DNA of 64,000 nucleotides from Paraburkholderia lycopersici (GTDB taxonomy: Bacteria > Pseudomonadota > Gammaproteobacteria > Burkholderiales > Burkholderiaceae): contig NZ_FMYQ01000012.1 in the NCBI RefSeq assembly GCF_900096975.1, positions 62,001 to 126,000 of the forward strand. Direction: 5' to 3'. The notes under the pieces were generated by a model. That model did not search any database. It was not told the DNA's origin and saw only the letters and a program-made list of their open reading frames with translations. The translations under genes were made by a program, and so were the position numbers. Below are positions 52,287 through 61,641 of the stretch, piece by piece (position 1 is the first letter of the stretch; each line of letters opens with the position of its first letter).

Positions 52287-54386
52287 TCAGGCCGCGTCGC
52301 CCGCGTCCGTCAGCACGTAGACGCCCGTCGAGTCGAGACGCGCACTCCACCGCGGCGGCAACACGATCGACGTCGTCACTTCCTCGATGACCGCCGGCCC
52401 CGCAATCACATCGCCCGCGCCCAGCAACGTACCGTCGTATACCGGCGCATTCACCGTTTCGATGTCCTGCCCCCGCCCGAAGATCATCTCGCGCCGCGCC
52501 TTGACCGCAATCTCAATGTCGCCGGACCCGGCTTCGATGGTTTGTTCCGGCGGCTGGTCGAGCACGCCATACACGGTGCTTTCGATGTTCACGATCTCCA
52601 CCTGGCTTTCCGGCTCCGCGTAAGTGAAGAGCTGCTTGTGGCGATCGTCGAACAATTCGCGGATGCGGCCGATGGTCTCGCCGCTCACCTCCATCGCGCC
52701 GATGTTGACCGAGCACTCGTGCACCTGCCCGCAGTAGCGCATGTCGAGTTGACGCTCGACCTGAATGCGATCGCGCGGGAAGCCCTCGCGCTCGAGCGCG
52801 GCCACCGCGTCGGTTTCGAGCCGCTCGAACTGCCGCTGCACACGCTCGAACGACGTGTGCGGCTCGATGCGCATCGGGCACGCTGCCATGTAGTTGTATT
52901 TGACGTCGGAGAGCAGTTGTCCAAACGCGCACAGCCCGGAGGCCAGCTTCGGCACCAGCACCGTCTTCACGCCGATCTCGCGCGCGAGGCCCGCGATGTG
53001 CAGCGAGGTTGCACCGCCGGCGGCAATCAGGACGAAGTCGCGCGGATCGTAGCCGCGCTCGATCGAAACCCGCCGGATGCCGTTTATCATGTTCACGTTG
53101 ACGATGTTGTAAATGCCGTATGCCGCCTTGCCCACGCCGAGCCCGAGCGGCTTCGCGATCTGCGTTTCGATTGCGGCGTGCGAAGCCTTGCCGTCGATCT
53201 TCACGCGGCCGCCGAGCAGCGACTCCGGGTTCAGGTAGCCGAGCACCACGTTCGCGTCGGTCACCGTCGGCTCCACACCGCCGCGCATGTAGCACGCGGG
53301 GCCCGGCACCGCGCCCGCGCTCTGCGGGCCGACCTTCAGCAGCCCCATCGCGTCGATCCACGCGATCGAGCCGCCGCCCGCGCCAAGCGTCTCGACCTGG
53401 ATCATCGGCGTGCCAATGCGGTAGCGCAGAAAATCGATGTCCTTGCTCACGTTCGTCGCGCCGTCTTTCGTCAGCGTGATATCGAAGGACGTGCCGCCCA
53501 TGTCGACGGTGATGAGGTTGCGATAGCCGAATGGCCTGGCGACGAACAGCGCCGCGCGCGGCGCGGACGCCGGCCCCGAGTTGATCGCATTGACGGCGCG
53601 CGAGGCCATCGCGGTCGGCGACGCCATGCCGCCGTTCGATTGATAGAAGCGCACGGGCGAGGCAACGCCGTTATCGAGGTAGAACCGTTCGATACGGTTC
53701 ACGTAGCGCGACAGCACGGGGCCGAGGTAGGCGTTCACGACGGTCGTGGAGGTGCGCGTGTACTCGCGCATCTGCGGAAATACCTCAAGGCCGGCCGATA
53801 CGTAGACATCGGGCAGCATTTCGCGAACGATCTGCGCCGCGCGCCGTTCGTGAGCGCCATTGGCGACGGACCATACGAACGAAATCGCGACGGCTTCCAC
53901 GCCTTCGCGGCGGAAGAGTTCGCACGCGGCGCGCACGTCGTCCTCGTTTAGCGGCGTATGCACGGTGCCGTCCGCCAGGACCCGCTCGCGGATCGGCCTG
54001 CGCAAATAGCGTTCGACGAGCATTTTCGCGGCCGGATAGCAGGCGTCGTAGCGGTGTCCTTCCTCCTTGTGCCCAAGGCGAATTTCGAGAGAGTCTTCAT
54101 GGCCCGCCGTGCAGATGAGGCCGGTCTTCACGCCCTTGTGCTGAATCAGCGCGTTCAGCGCGACAGTCGTGCCATTGACGCACAGGTCCAGATTCGAAAG
54201 GATTTGCCCGACCGGCTGGCCAAGCGCCTGCGCGATCTGTCCGAGGCCGTCGGCAATGGCGCGGGTGCCGTCCTCGGGCGTCGAGGTGGCCTTGAACAGG
54301 CGCATCTGGCCTGCGCCGTCCGCGAGAACGAAATCGGTAAATGTGCCGCCTGCATCAACGCCCAGGCGATATTGCTTGCTGTTCAT
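52287..54386 (-). CDS. HyuA-type hydantoinase/oxoprolinase subunit A
   Basis: 699 residues, full length for HyuA. The ASKHA phosphate loops are LGVDAGGTFTDFVLAD and TVDMGGTSFDITLTKDG; other blocks are VNGTTVALNALIQHKGVKTGLI (in parts), GAGGGSIAWIDAMG and AAGGATSLHIAGLAREIG. It binds ATP and, with HyuB, opens cyclic amides such as 5-oxoproline or N-methylhydantoin. AAGGAGA precedes the ATG. It is 21 bp downstream of hyuB. It is distinct from acxA at 33829: different specificity is expected, since no gamma subunit accompanies it. Confidence 0.88.
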   Translation of the reverse strand: MNSKQYRLGVDAGGTFTDFVLADGAGQMRLFKATSTPEDGTRAIADGLGQIAQALGQPVGQILSNLDLCVNGTTVALNALIQHKGVKTGLICTAGHEDSLEIRLGHKEEGHRYDACYPAAKMLVERYLRRPIRERVLADGTVHTPLNEDDVRAACELFRREGVEAVAISFVWSVANGAHERRAAQIVREMLPDVYVSAGLEVFPQMREYTRTSTTVVNAYLGPVLSRYVNRIERFYLDNGVASPVRFYQSNGGMASPTAMASRAVNAINSGPASAPRAALFVARPFGYRNLITVDMGGTSFDITLTKDGATNVSKDIDFLRYRIGTPMIQVETLGAGGGSIAWIDAMGLLKVGPQSAGAVPGPACYMRGGVEPTVTDANVVLGYLNPESLLGGRVKIDGKASHAAIETQIAKPLGLGVGKAAYGIYNIVNVNMINGIRRVSIERGYDPRDFVLIAAGGATSLHIAGLAREIGVKTVLVPKLASGLCAFGQLLSDVKYNYMAACPMRIEPHTSFERVQRQFERLETDAVAALEREGFPRDRIQVERQLDMRYCGQVHECSVNIGAMEVSGETIGRIRELFDDRHKQLFTYAEPESQVEIVNIESTVYGVLDQPPEQTIEAGSGDIEIAVKARREMIFGRGQDIETVNAPVYDGTLLGAGDVIAGPAVIEEVTTSIVLPPRWSARLDSTGVYVLTDAGDAA

Positions 54387-54407
54387 GTCGTCTCCTTCGT
54401 CTTGCGG

Positions 54408-56159
54408 TTAGCGGCGGCTGGCGCGCAGCACGTCCGTGGCGGCGTGGTCCACGCGCAGGCCCTCTTCGTCGATCACCACGCCGTACTCGGCGCGCGCCGC
54501 GCCGACCGACACGATGCCGTTGCGCACGTCCGCCGCTACGCGCTCGGGATCGCGCAGCAGCGGCGAGCCCCAACCGCCTCCACCGGGGTTGCAGGTGGCG
54601 AGGCAATAGCCGTCGCGCACGGTCATCACCGCATTTTCCTGATGCGATTCGATCACCTTGCCGTGGCGCTTCAGATCGACCCGGCCAAGCTTGGTCTCCG
54701 GCAAGGCGCTCGATGCACCGTTGGCGCCGATCGCGGGCAGCTTGCGTCCTTCCCCGAAGCTCACGACCGTCATCTCATGGCCGATCGGCTCGACTTCCCA
54801 GACCGTGCCGCAGCCGCCGCGGTACTGGCCCGCGCCGGCGCTGTCCGTGACCAGCCCGTAACGATGGATCAGGATCGGATATGAATATTCGAGCGTCTCG
54901 ATGTCTCCGGAATAAAGCGCCCCGAAGCAGGACTGCGGACCGCACGCGTGCCAGCCGTCCATGTAGCCGGTCGCGCCGGCACCCGACACCAGCGACGCCA
55001 GCACCATCGTGACGTACTCCTCATCGTTTCTCTGATCGTGACCTGCGATGTTCACCCCGCTGGAATGCCCCCACGAGCCTACCGCACGCTCGGGCTGCGC
55101 CTTTTCCAGCGCGAGACGCACCGCGTCGGCGAGCGTTTCCATCGGCGTCGTCGTGCAGTTCACGTGCGGCGCGGGTTCGCGTGCGTTGCACAACGTCCCC
55201 TGCGGGCCGAGATCGACGCTCACGCAGCGATACAGCCCCTCGTTATAGGGCGGATCGAGCTGGGCGAACATCATCAGGCCAAGGTAGACGCCCGAAATCG
55301 AATTGCCTTCGTAGGAGTTGATGAAGTAGGGAATCTGCGGCGGACTCTCGATACGGATATGGCATGTATCGGCCATGATGTCGACGGTCGCCTTGATCTC
55401 GATCTCGCCGAATCCGTGCCCGGAGTCTTCCAGCGTCGCACGCGCCTCATAGGTGCCGTCCGGCACCGCGCGGATGATCTGGCGCATGTGGCGATCCGCC
55501 ATGTCCATCAGCTCGTCGATACACGCACGCACCGTCTCGACACCGTATTTGTCGAGCAGTGCGATCAGGTTGCGCGCGCCGACGTTGACCGCGCCGAGCT
55601 GCGCCTTCAGATCGCCCTCCTGGTCGCGACGCGAACGCATGTTGCTCAACATGAAATTGATCATGTCGTAGCGCTCCACGCCGCGGTCCCAGAGCTTCAC
55701 CGGCGGTATGCGAAGGCCTTCCGCGTAGATCTCTTTCGCGTCCGGGTTGTAGCCCGCGGGCACCGGGCCGCCGATGTCGGTCACGTGGCCCTTGCACACG
55801 GTCCAGAACGCGAGCTCGCCTTTGTAGAACACCGGCTTGTACATACAGCAGTCGACGATGTGGCTGCCTTTGTAGACGGGGTCGTTGTGGTAAATGATGT
55901 CGCCGTCGTGCAGGTCGTCGCCGAAGAAGCGCGCGACTTCCTTCATGGCAGGAATCAGCCCGCCGAGGTGAATCGGAATATCCTGGCCTTGCAGGACCAT
56001 CTCGGGACGGTCGTTGAAGATCGCATTGCTGTAGTCGTGTGCAACATTGAACACACTCGAGCGCGCGGTCTTCTCCAGCGTCATGGTCATCTCGCGCTGC
56101 GTGGTCTCGAGCACGCCGCGCACGACGGCAAGCGTAATCGGATCGACATCTCGTGCCAT
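54408..56159 (-). CDS. HyuB-type hydantoinase/oxoprolinase subunit B
   Basis: 583 residues, typical for HyuB (acxB-type subunits are near 775). Conserved features are PITLAVVRGVLETTQREM, HDYSNAIFNDRPEM, DGDIIYHNDPVYKGSHIVDCCM (in parts), NAREPAPHVNCTTTPMETLADA and the Gly-rich GAGQYRGGCGTVWE, CNPGGGGWGSPL. It carries the amidohydrolase active site partnering HyuA. The ATG at 56159 follows GGAGAGAG. The gene probably opens the operon hyuB-hyuA-NCS1-porin. A strong hairpin separates it from lhgO upstream. Confidence 0.88.
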   Translation of the reverse strand: MARDVDPITLAVVRGVLETTQREMTMTLEKTARSSVFNVAHDYSNAIFNDRPEMVLQGQDIPIHLGGLIPAMKEVARFFGDDLHDGDIIYHNDPVYKGSHIVDCCMYKPVFYKGELAFWTVCKGHVTDIGGPVPAGYNPDAKEIYAEGLRIPPVKLWDRGVERYDMINFMLSNMRSRRDQEGDLKAQLGAVNVGARNLIALLDKYGVETVRACIDELMDMADRHMRQIIRAVPDGTYEARATLEDSGHGFGEIEIKATVDIMADTCHIRIESPPQIPYFINSYEGNSISGVYLGLMMFAQLDPPYNEGLYRCVSVDLGPQGTLCNAREPAPHVNCTTTPMETLADAVRLALEKAQPERAVGSWGHSSGVNIAGHDQRNDEEYVTMVLASLVSGAGATGYMDGWHACGPQSCFGALYSGDIETLEYSYPILIHRYGLVTDSAGAGQYRGGCGTVWEVEPIGHEMTVVSFGEGRKLPAIGANGASSALPETKLGRVDLKRHGKVIESHQENAVMTVRDGYCLATCNPGGGGWGSPLLRDPERVAADVRNGIVSVGAARAEYGVVIDEEGLRVDHAATDVLRASRR

Positions 56160-56238
56160 TACTCTCTCCACTTGATAAGCGTTTGTCCGGACGCCTGGCG
56201 AGGCGCCCGATCCGTAACGGATGGAACGAGAGTAGGCA

Positions 56239-56254
56239 GGCAAAATTGGCACCA
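56239..56254 (-). promoter_or_regulatory. Weak sigma-54-like match upstream of hyuB
   Basis: On the minus strand TGGTGCCAATTTTGCC keeps GG-N10-GC and TTTGC, but the fourth base is T rather than C. No sigma-54 activator gene is adjacent. A chance match is quite possible. Confidence 0.25.
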
Positions 56255-56354
56255 CAATGCACAGCGCCGCGGCTACGCGCCCATGCTGTGTTGCTTCCTG
56301 GGGCCATACACGCGCACTGGACGGCCGGCACGCGCGGGACGGCCCGAGGGCCGC

Positions 56355-56393
56355 CGGGGCACGGCGGCACACGCGGCGGCCCGCCGTGCCCCG
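56355..56393 (-). terminator. Strong GC hairpin between lhgO and hyuB
   Basis: CGGGGCACGGCGG (56355-56367) pairs perfectly with CCGCCGTGCCCCG (56381-56393) around a 13-nt loop; outer bases extend the stem with one mismatch. It lies 14 bp past the lhgO stop. No T-run follows. Confidence 0.6.
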
Positions 56394-56407
56394 CCGGAAC
56401 AACGCGA

Positions 56408-57604
56408 TCACACCGCCGGCACGCACTGCGCGATATGCCGGCCGATAGCGATGGACGCCGTCGCGGCTGGCGATGGCGCATTGCAGACGTGCAGCGCGCG
56501 CGGCGTCTGAACGAGCCGAAAGTCGTCGACGAGCCCGCCATCGGACTGCAATGCCTGCGCGCGCACGCCCGCCGCCGCCGGCTCGAGATCGTCGCCGCCG
56601 ATTTCGGGAATCAGCCGTTGCAGGCTGCGCACGAATGCGCGCTTGCTGAACGAGCGATGCATTTCTTGAGCCCCTTCGCGCCAATGCTTCGCACACAGTC
56701 GCCAGAAGCCCGGAAAGGCGATCACCTCGGACAGGTCGCGCATGCTGACGTCGCGTTTGGTGTACCCTTCGCGCGCGAACGCCAGCACCGCGTTCGGACC
56801 GGCCTCCACCCCGCCGCCGATCATCCGCGTGTAGTGCACGCCGAGGAACGGAAACGCCGGATCCGGCACCGGATAAACGAGGTGCCTGACGAGATGCTGC
56901 CGCTCGGGCCTGAGCATGTAGTATTCGCCGCGGAACGGCACGATCCGCACTTCGGGATCGACGCCGGCCAGCCGCGCGACGCGATCGCTGTGCAAGCCCG
57001 CGCAGTTGACGAGATAGCGTGCGAAGTGCGCGCCGCACGGCGTCTCGACCACTACGCCGTCACGCTCGCTCCGGATGCCTGTGACACGCGTTTCGAGCCG
57101 CAGCGTCACGCCATGCTCCGCAAGCTGCCCGGCGAAGCTCTCGCAGACGCGCGCGTAATCGACGATCCCCGCGTCCGGCACGCGCAGCGCGCGCAGACCG
57201 AGCACGTGCGGCTCGATTTCGCGCAGCGCCTGCGGACCGATCGCTTCGACGCCAAGGCCGTTCTCGCGGCCGCGTGCCGCGAGCGCCTCCATGAGCGGCA
57301 CTTCCTCGGGCTGCGTGGCGACGATCACCTTGCCGCACAGCTCGTATGCAATGCCGCGCCGCTCGCAGTAGTCGATCAACGCACGCCGCCCCTCGCGCGC
57401 GAACTTCGCTTTCAGGCTGCCCGGCCGATAGTAGATGCCGGAATGAATCACGCCGCTGTTGTGGCCGGTCTGGTGGCGCGCCCAGGCCGCTTCTTTTTCG
57501 AGCAGCAGGATCGAGGCGTCGGGAAACCGCCCGGCCAGCGCGACACCCGTTGCCAGCCCGACGATGCCGCCGCCCACGATCGCAAAGTCGTACGTCTCGC
57601 TCAT
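56408..57604 (-). CDS. lhgO: L-2-hydroxyglutarate oxidase
   Basis: 398 residues of the LhgO FAD-dependent oxidase family. The dinucleotide motif is IVGGGIVGLATG (GxGxxG at 11-16), followed by LLLEKEAAWARHQTGHNSGVIHSGIYY (in parts), a hallmark of LhgO/YgaF, and GVHYTRMIGGGVEAGPNAVLAF near the C-terminal half. It oxidises L-2-hydroxyglutarate to 2-oxoglutarate, passing electrons to the quinone pool. It follows glaH by 11 bp, the same gene order as in E. coli, so both act in glutarate (lysine) breakdown. Confidence 0.93.
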   Translation of the reverse strand: MSETYDFAIVGGGIVGLATGVALAGRFPDASILLLEKEAAWARHQTGHNSGVIHSGIYYRPGSLKAKFAREGRRALIDYCERRGIAYELCGKVIVATQPEEVPLMEALAARGRENGLGVEAIGPQALREIEPHVLGLRALRVPDAGIVDYARVCESFAGQLAEHGVTLRLETRVTGIRSERDGVVVETPCGAHFARYLVNCAGLHSDRVARLAGVDPEVRIVPFRGEYYMLRPERQHLVRHLVYPVPDPAFPFLGVHYTRMIGGGVEAGPNAVLAFAREGYTKRDVSMRDLSEVIAFPGFWRLCAKHWREGAQEMHRSFSKRAFVRSLQRLIPEIGGDDLEPAAAGVRAQALQSDGGLVDDFRLVQTPRALHVCNAPSPAATASIAIGRHIAQCVPAV

Positions 57605-57615
57605 CGCCGCCGCCC

Positions 57616-58560
57616 TCACTGCGATGAAAAGCGGCCGCGCTGGCGCATCAGTTCCCGATGCAGTTGCGCATCGGGCTCGAACGGCGCGCGGCCGTGCAGC
57701 CAGAACTGATTGTTCAGCACGACGAGGTCTCCCGCCGGCAGCGGCAGTGCCGCCGTGCCCGCGGAAGTCTCCATCGAATCGGAGAGCGCCTGCAGCCACG
57801 CGGCGTGCTCGATGCTTTCGGGACAAACGAACTGATCGATATAGCAGATGCACTCGCGGTCGTTGACCTTGAAAAACGTCGGCCGGGCAACGCACTGCGC
57901 GACGTTCTTGCTCGCAGGCGAGCGGTAGGTGAACGGATACGCACCGAGCGGATGTTCGCTGAAACGCTTGAGGTCCCGCCAGTCATCGAGATGCAGCAGC
58001 CTCGATTCGCCACCGCGCGCATGATGCTCGGAGAACTTCATCATCAGCAGCCAGTCCGTTGCTTCGTCGACGAACGTGCCGTCGGTATGCAGCGTGAAGA
58101 GGCGATAGGCCTGGCGAAGATACGAATCGCTGGCGTCGGTGGACTTGACCACGAAGCGCGCATAAAACGTCCCGGACATCGCGTCGTGATTCGCGGGACC
58201 GATAAGGTGGCCGATGGCCGTGCCGAACTTCACGTAGTCCTCATGATCCGCCGTCACGCCCTGAACGCCGATCGTGAAGCCGCCGGTGTCGCGCTCGTGC
58301 AGGATCGCGCGCAGCGTCTGCCTGAAACCGATGCCCAGGCGCTCGTCCAGCGCCTGGGCGAGCATGAAGCGCGCGGTCGGCACGTATTCCAGATGCTGGC
58401 TGCTCATTTTCCGGTGCGACTCGAAGAAATCGGCAAGCACGTGCTCGTCGATCTCGATGTGATGAAGCCGCTGATGGTGCGCATGAGCGTGGATGCGAAA
58501 CCCGGCGTCGCCGGCAACGTTGCTGAACGCGGGACGCGTGAAAAGCTGCTCTCGTTGCAT
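57616..58560 (-). CDS. glaH: Glutarate 2-hydroxylase (CsiD/GlaH), Fe(II)/2-oxoglutarate dioxygenase
   Basis: 314 residues against about 325 in E. coli CsiD. The 2-His-1-carboxylate facial triad is visible: His158 and Asp160 in FTLHTDGTF and His289 in FWLHGRAPF, with the 2-oxoglutarate-binding Arg expected in HRELMRQRGRF. It hydroxylates glutarate to L-2-hydroxyglutarate, the substrate of LhgO. The ATG at 58560 has AAGGACAG upstream; the frame beyond it is not credible. The E. coli companions gabD, gabT, gabP and the GlaR regulator are not in this window. Confidence 0.93.
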   Translation of the reverse strand: MQREQLFTRPAFSNVAGDAGFRIHAHAHHQRLHHIEIDEHVLADFFESHRKMSSQHLEYVPTARFMLAQALDERLGIGFRQTLRAILHERDTGGFTIGVQGVTADHEDYVKFGTAIGHLIGPANHDAMSGTFYARFVVKSTDASDSYLRQAYRLFTLHTDGTFVDEATDWLLMMKFSEHHARGGESRLLHLDDWRDLKRFSEHPLGAYPFTYRSPASKNVAQCVARPTFFKVNDRECICYIDQFVCPESIEHAAWLQALSDSMETSAGTAALPLPAGDLVVLNNQFWLHGRAPFEPDAQLHRELMRQRGRFSSQ

Positions 58561-58769
58561 GATCTGTCCTTGAGTGACGGTGCTGGACGAGAGCAGACGA
58601 AATGGCGCCCGTAACGGTGTTCGTCCCTGCCGGCTCGCGCCGGATGGCGCGTCACGACAGCTCGCAGCGAATGGCGATGGGAGAACCTGTGCTGTCGGTG
58701 CAGGCGAGAGCCCGCGCGGAGCAAGGTGTAGAGGCGGCGGCGGCGCGCATGCGAGGCGAGCCGCCGCGG

Positions 58770-58788
58770 CACAGGCAGGACGCCTGTG
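58770..58788. terminator. Small hairpin after the DUF3870 gene
   Basis: CACAGGC (58770-58776) pairs with GCCTGTG (58782-58788) around AGGAC. It lies 7 bp past the DUF3870 stop on the minus strand, with no T-run. It probably separates that gene from glaH. Confidence 0.4.
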
Positions 58789-58795
58789 AACTGCG

Positions 58796-59158
58796 TTACC
58801 TGTCCTGGGACAAAACACTGCCCAAGCGCGGTTCTGGCGCTTCGGACAGGCTGCGTTCGTACTGGAGGTGCAAATCCTTGAGCGCCGCGACGAGCGCGAG
58901 CCCGGCGCGGCCAATGTAGCATCGCTGAACGCGCTCGACGACCGGCGCCGCGCCGTCGCGCAGGCTGTGCCCGCGCAACAGGTCGCGAATGAAGGTCCGG
59001 CCGTGTTCCGTAGCTAGCGTGCAGGACGCTTCGAGAATGACCGCATATTTCGCGTCGATCTCAACCGTCACGCTCAGCGACTCGAAGAGGTGCTGCGCCG
59101 CCATGCCTTGGGGCAGCCGCGCATGCCCCGCCACGAAGCGTGTCTGTGCCCGGCTCAT
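58796..59158 (-). CDS. DUF3870 family protein
   Basis: 120 residues fitting the DUF3870 pattern: residues about 10-110 contain FVAGHARLPQGMAAQHLFESLSVTVEID (in parts), ASCTLATEHGRTFIRDLL and VQRCYIGRAGLALVAALKDLH. Members are small, soluble and often encoded near hydantoinase- and ring-opening genes, which agrees with hyuAB here. Biochemical role unknown. It lies 235 bp upstream of glaH on the same strand, separated by a hairpin, so co-transcription with glaH is possible but not assured. Confidence 0.8.
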   Translation of the reverse strand: MSRAQTRFVAGHARLPQGMAAQHLFESLSVTVEIDAKYAVILEASCTLATEHGRTFIRDLLRGHSLRDGAAPVVERVQRCYIGRAGLALVAALKDLHLQYERSLSEAPEPRLGSVLSQDR

Positions 59159-59350
59159 GACCGGACGTCCCGCGTCGCGGCGGCAAGGCTGCGTGGTTCA
59201 TTGTCCTGCATCGCTCGCTCCGTTCGATATCCGGAATCCAGTTTAGGAACCGCGATATCGCAGGGCAACGTACAGCCGGCAGCGAGCGGTTCCGATACTG
59301 TCCTGCATCTGCGGGCAGTACAGGTCGCGCCGCGCCACGCTTCGCTTTCC

Positions 59351-60481
59351 TCAATCAAGCGACTTGCGAAACCGCAGGATGCTGAGGCCCAGCAGAACCG
59401 TGCCGAGCACAGCCAGGGCCGCGAGTTGCTGCCACAGCACCTGAGCATCGACGCCCTTGAGGAATTCGGCGCGCAACACGACAAGAAAATAGCGCAGCGG
59501 GTTGAGGTAGGTAAGCCATTGCAGAACGGCCGGCATGGACGAAATCGGAAAGGCGAACCCGGAGAGGATGAAAATCGGGTTCACGAAAAAGAAGTTCAGC
59601 GCGAACGCCTGTTGCTGCGTGCGGGAAAACGTCGAGAGCAGCAGGCCGAACCCGAGCGTGGCAAGAAGGAAGAGCGACACGCCCGCCAGCATCACGAACC
59701 CGTTTCCGACGAACGGCACGTGGAACCACCACACGCCGACGGCGGTCACGATCGCAACGTCGCCGAGCCCGATCAGAAAGAACGGAACGGTCTTGCCAAG
59801 AATGAATTCGTACGGCCGGATCGGGCTCACCATGATCTGTTCGAGCGTGCCGATCTCGCGCTCGCGCACGACGGCAAATGCCGTGAGGCTCACGACCTGG
59901 ATCAGCGTGAGCGTGCCCACCACGCCGGGAATGAAAAACCATCTGTCGTCGATGTCCGGATTGAACCATGGCCGGTCCCGCAGCGTAACCGTGACCGAAG
60001 GCGGCGCGGCGCCGGCCGCGACGGGCCATGCGCGCGACATCCAGTCGCTCTGGAACTGCGCGACGATCTGGTCGACGTAACCGAGCGCGATCAGGGCCGT
60101 GTTCGAATTGGAACCGTCCACGATCACCTGGAGCGGCGCCGTCTCGCCGTCCTGCAGGAATTGGGCGAAGCCTGCATGGATGACGAGCGCGAGCGTCGCG
60201 CGGCCGGTGTCCACGTCGTGCGCCATCTCGCGCTCGGTCGCGGCTTCGTCGACGAGCTCGAAGCGGCCCGTGGCGAGGAAATGGGAAACGAGGTCGCGGC
60301 TTGCCTCGCTGCGGTCGAAGTCGAGCAGCACGACGGGAACGTGATTGACCGTGAAGGTCGCGGCGTAGCCATAGATCAGCACCTGAATGATCAGCGGCAC
60401 GACGAGCCGGAACATCGCCCACCGGTCCCGCTTGAGCTCGAGAAACTCCTTGACCAGCATCGACCGCACGCGTTCGGACAT
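59351..60481 (-). CDS. ABC-2 type efflux permease (YbhR-like)
   Basis: 376 residues with one N-terminal membrane helix (about 25-45), a large periplasmic loop (about 50-175) and five further helices after RDRPWFNPDIDDRWFFIPG, the ABC2_membrane_3 layout. It pairs with the permease gene upstream (60505-61641) to form the export channel. Its start lies 23 bp after that gene. It is the last gene of the efflux operon; the region downstream to the DUF3870 gene (59159-59350) holds no clear terminator. Confidence 0.9.
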   Translation of the reverse strand: MSERVRSMLVKEFLELKRDRWAMFRLVVPLIIQVLIYGYAATFTVNHVPVVLLDFDRSEASRDLVSHFLATGRFELVDEAATEREMAHDVDTGRATLALVIHAGFAQFLQDGETAPLQVIVDGSNSNTALIALGYVDQIVAQFQSDWMSRAWPVAAGAAPPSVTVTLRDRPWFNPDIDDRWFFIPGVVGTLTLIQVVSLTAFAVVREREIGTLEQIMVSPIRPYEFILGKTVPFFLIGLGDVAIVTAVGVWWFHVPFVGNGFVMLAGVSLFLLATLGFGLLLSTFSRTQQQAFALNFFFVNPIFILSGFAFPISSMPAVLQWLTYLNPLRYFLVVLRAEFLKGVDAQVLWQQLAALAVLGTVLLGLSILRFRKSLD

Positions 60482-60504
60482 TGCGCTCCCCTCGGCCTCG
60501 TGGC

Positions 60505-61641
60505 TCAGTCAAGACGCTTCCTGAACGCTCGCACGCTCAGGACGACGATTACGAGCGCGTAGAGCGCGAGCGCGCCAAATGGCGCGGCGATATCCGCCAG
60601 CGGACTGCCCTTGAGAAACACCGCGCGCAGGATCGTCACGTAGTAGCGCGCATAGACGAGCAGCGTAATGGACTGGACCGCGCGCGGCATCTGGTCGATC
60701 GCGAACGTATAGCCCGAAAGCATCGTGGTCGGCATCATCGTGAGCAGCAGCGCGACCTGGCTCGCGCCGACCTGGCTGCGGATATGCACCGACATCAGAT
60801 AGCCGATGCCGAGCACGACCAGCGTGAACAGCGCGGTCGTGACGAGGAGCGTCGGGATGCTGCCGCGAAACGGCACGTGAAACCAGTACACCGCGCCGAG
60901 CAGGCAAAACGACGCATCCGCGAAACCGATCACGAAGTAAGGCACCAGCTTGCCCAGCATGACTTCGATCGGTTTGACCGGCGTGGAGATCAACTGCTCC
61001 ATGGTCCCGCGCTCCCATTCCCGCGCCACGGTGAGCGACGTGAGCTGGGCGCCCACGAGCGCGAGGATCACGGCCACCACGCCCGGAATGATGAAGTTGC
61101 GGCTGTCGAGCCCCTCGTTGTACCAGACGCGCGGCTCCAGATCGACGGCGCCATACTGCTGCGGCAGCACGCCATGCGCGCGGGCCCAGCGCGTGGCAAA
61201 GTCGGCCGCCACCTGCGCGACGATCCCCTGTGCGTAGCCGATGGCGATGTTGGTCGTATTCGTGTCGCTCGCGTCGGCGATGGTCTGCACGGGCGCCGTG
61301 CCCGTCGTCGTGAGAACGCGCGAGAAGTCCACCGGGATCGTCACCGCCATCCGGCAGAGGCCGCGGTTCATCGCGTCGCGTACGTCGCGCTCGCTCCCGC
61401 TCAACGCGACCGCCGAAAACCAGCCCGACGCGACGAAGCTCTGCACGAGCTCGCGGCTCGTCTGACTGTGCTCTTCGTCGTGCACGCAGAGCGGCACGCG
61501 CTTGATGTCGAGGCTCACGCCATAGCCGAGCAGCGCCATCTGCATGAGCGGCATGAGCAGCGCGATGGCGAGGCTGCGCCGGTCGCGCCAGATCTGCAGC
61601 GACTCCTTGTAGGCCATCGCGATCAGGCGCCGCAGGCTCAT
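60505..61641 (-). CDS. ABC-2 type efflux permease (YbhS-like)
   Basis: 378 residues, same architecture as the next gene's product: helix 1 with MAYKESLQIWRDRRSLAIALLMP (in parts), a large periplasmic domain, then VWYNEGLDSRNFIIPGVVAVILALVG and a C-terminal bundle ending RAFRKRLD. The start overlaps the second ATPase gene by ATGA (61638-61641). Together the two permeases and two ATP-binding proteins should form one exporter of YbhGFSR type, which in E. coli exports cationic compounds and antibiotics. Confidence 0.9.
   Translation of the reverse strand: MSLRRLIAMAYKESLQIWRDRRSLAIALLMPLMQMALLGYGVSLDIKRVPLCVHDEEHSQTSRELVQSFVASGWFSAVALSGSERDVRDAMNRGLCRMAVTIPVDFSRVLTTTGTAPVQTIADASDTNTTNIAIGYAQGIVAQVAADFATRWARAHGVLPQQYGAVDLEPRVWYNEGLDSRNFIIPGVVAVILALVGAQLTSLTVAREWERGTMEQLISTPVKPIEVMLGKLVPYFVIGFADASFCLLGAVYWFHVPFRGSIPTLLVTTALFTLVVLGIGYLMSVHIRSQVGASQVALLLTMMPTTMLSGYTFAIDQMPRAVQSITLLVYARYYVTILRAVFLKGSPLADIAAPFGALALYALVIVVLSVRAFRKRLD

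Noticed and set aside
52203..53951. 582-codon plus-strand frame opposite hyuA
   Set aside because: Antisense shadow of a well-conserved HyuA; His/Arg/Ala-rich translation without motifs.
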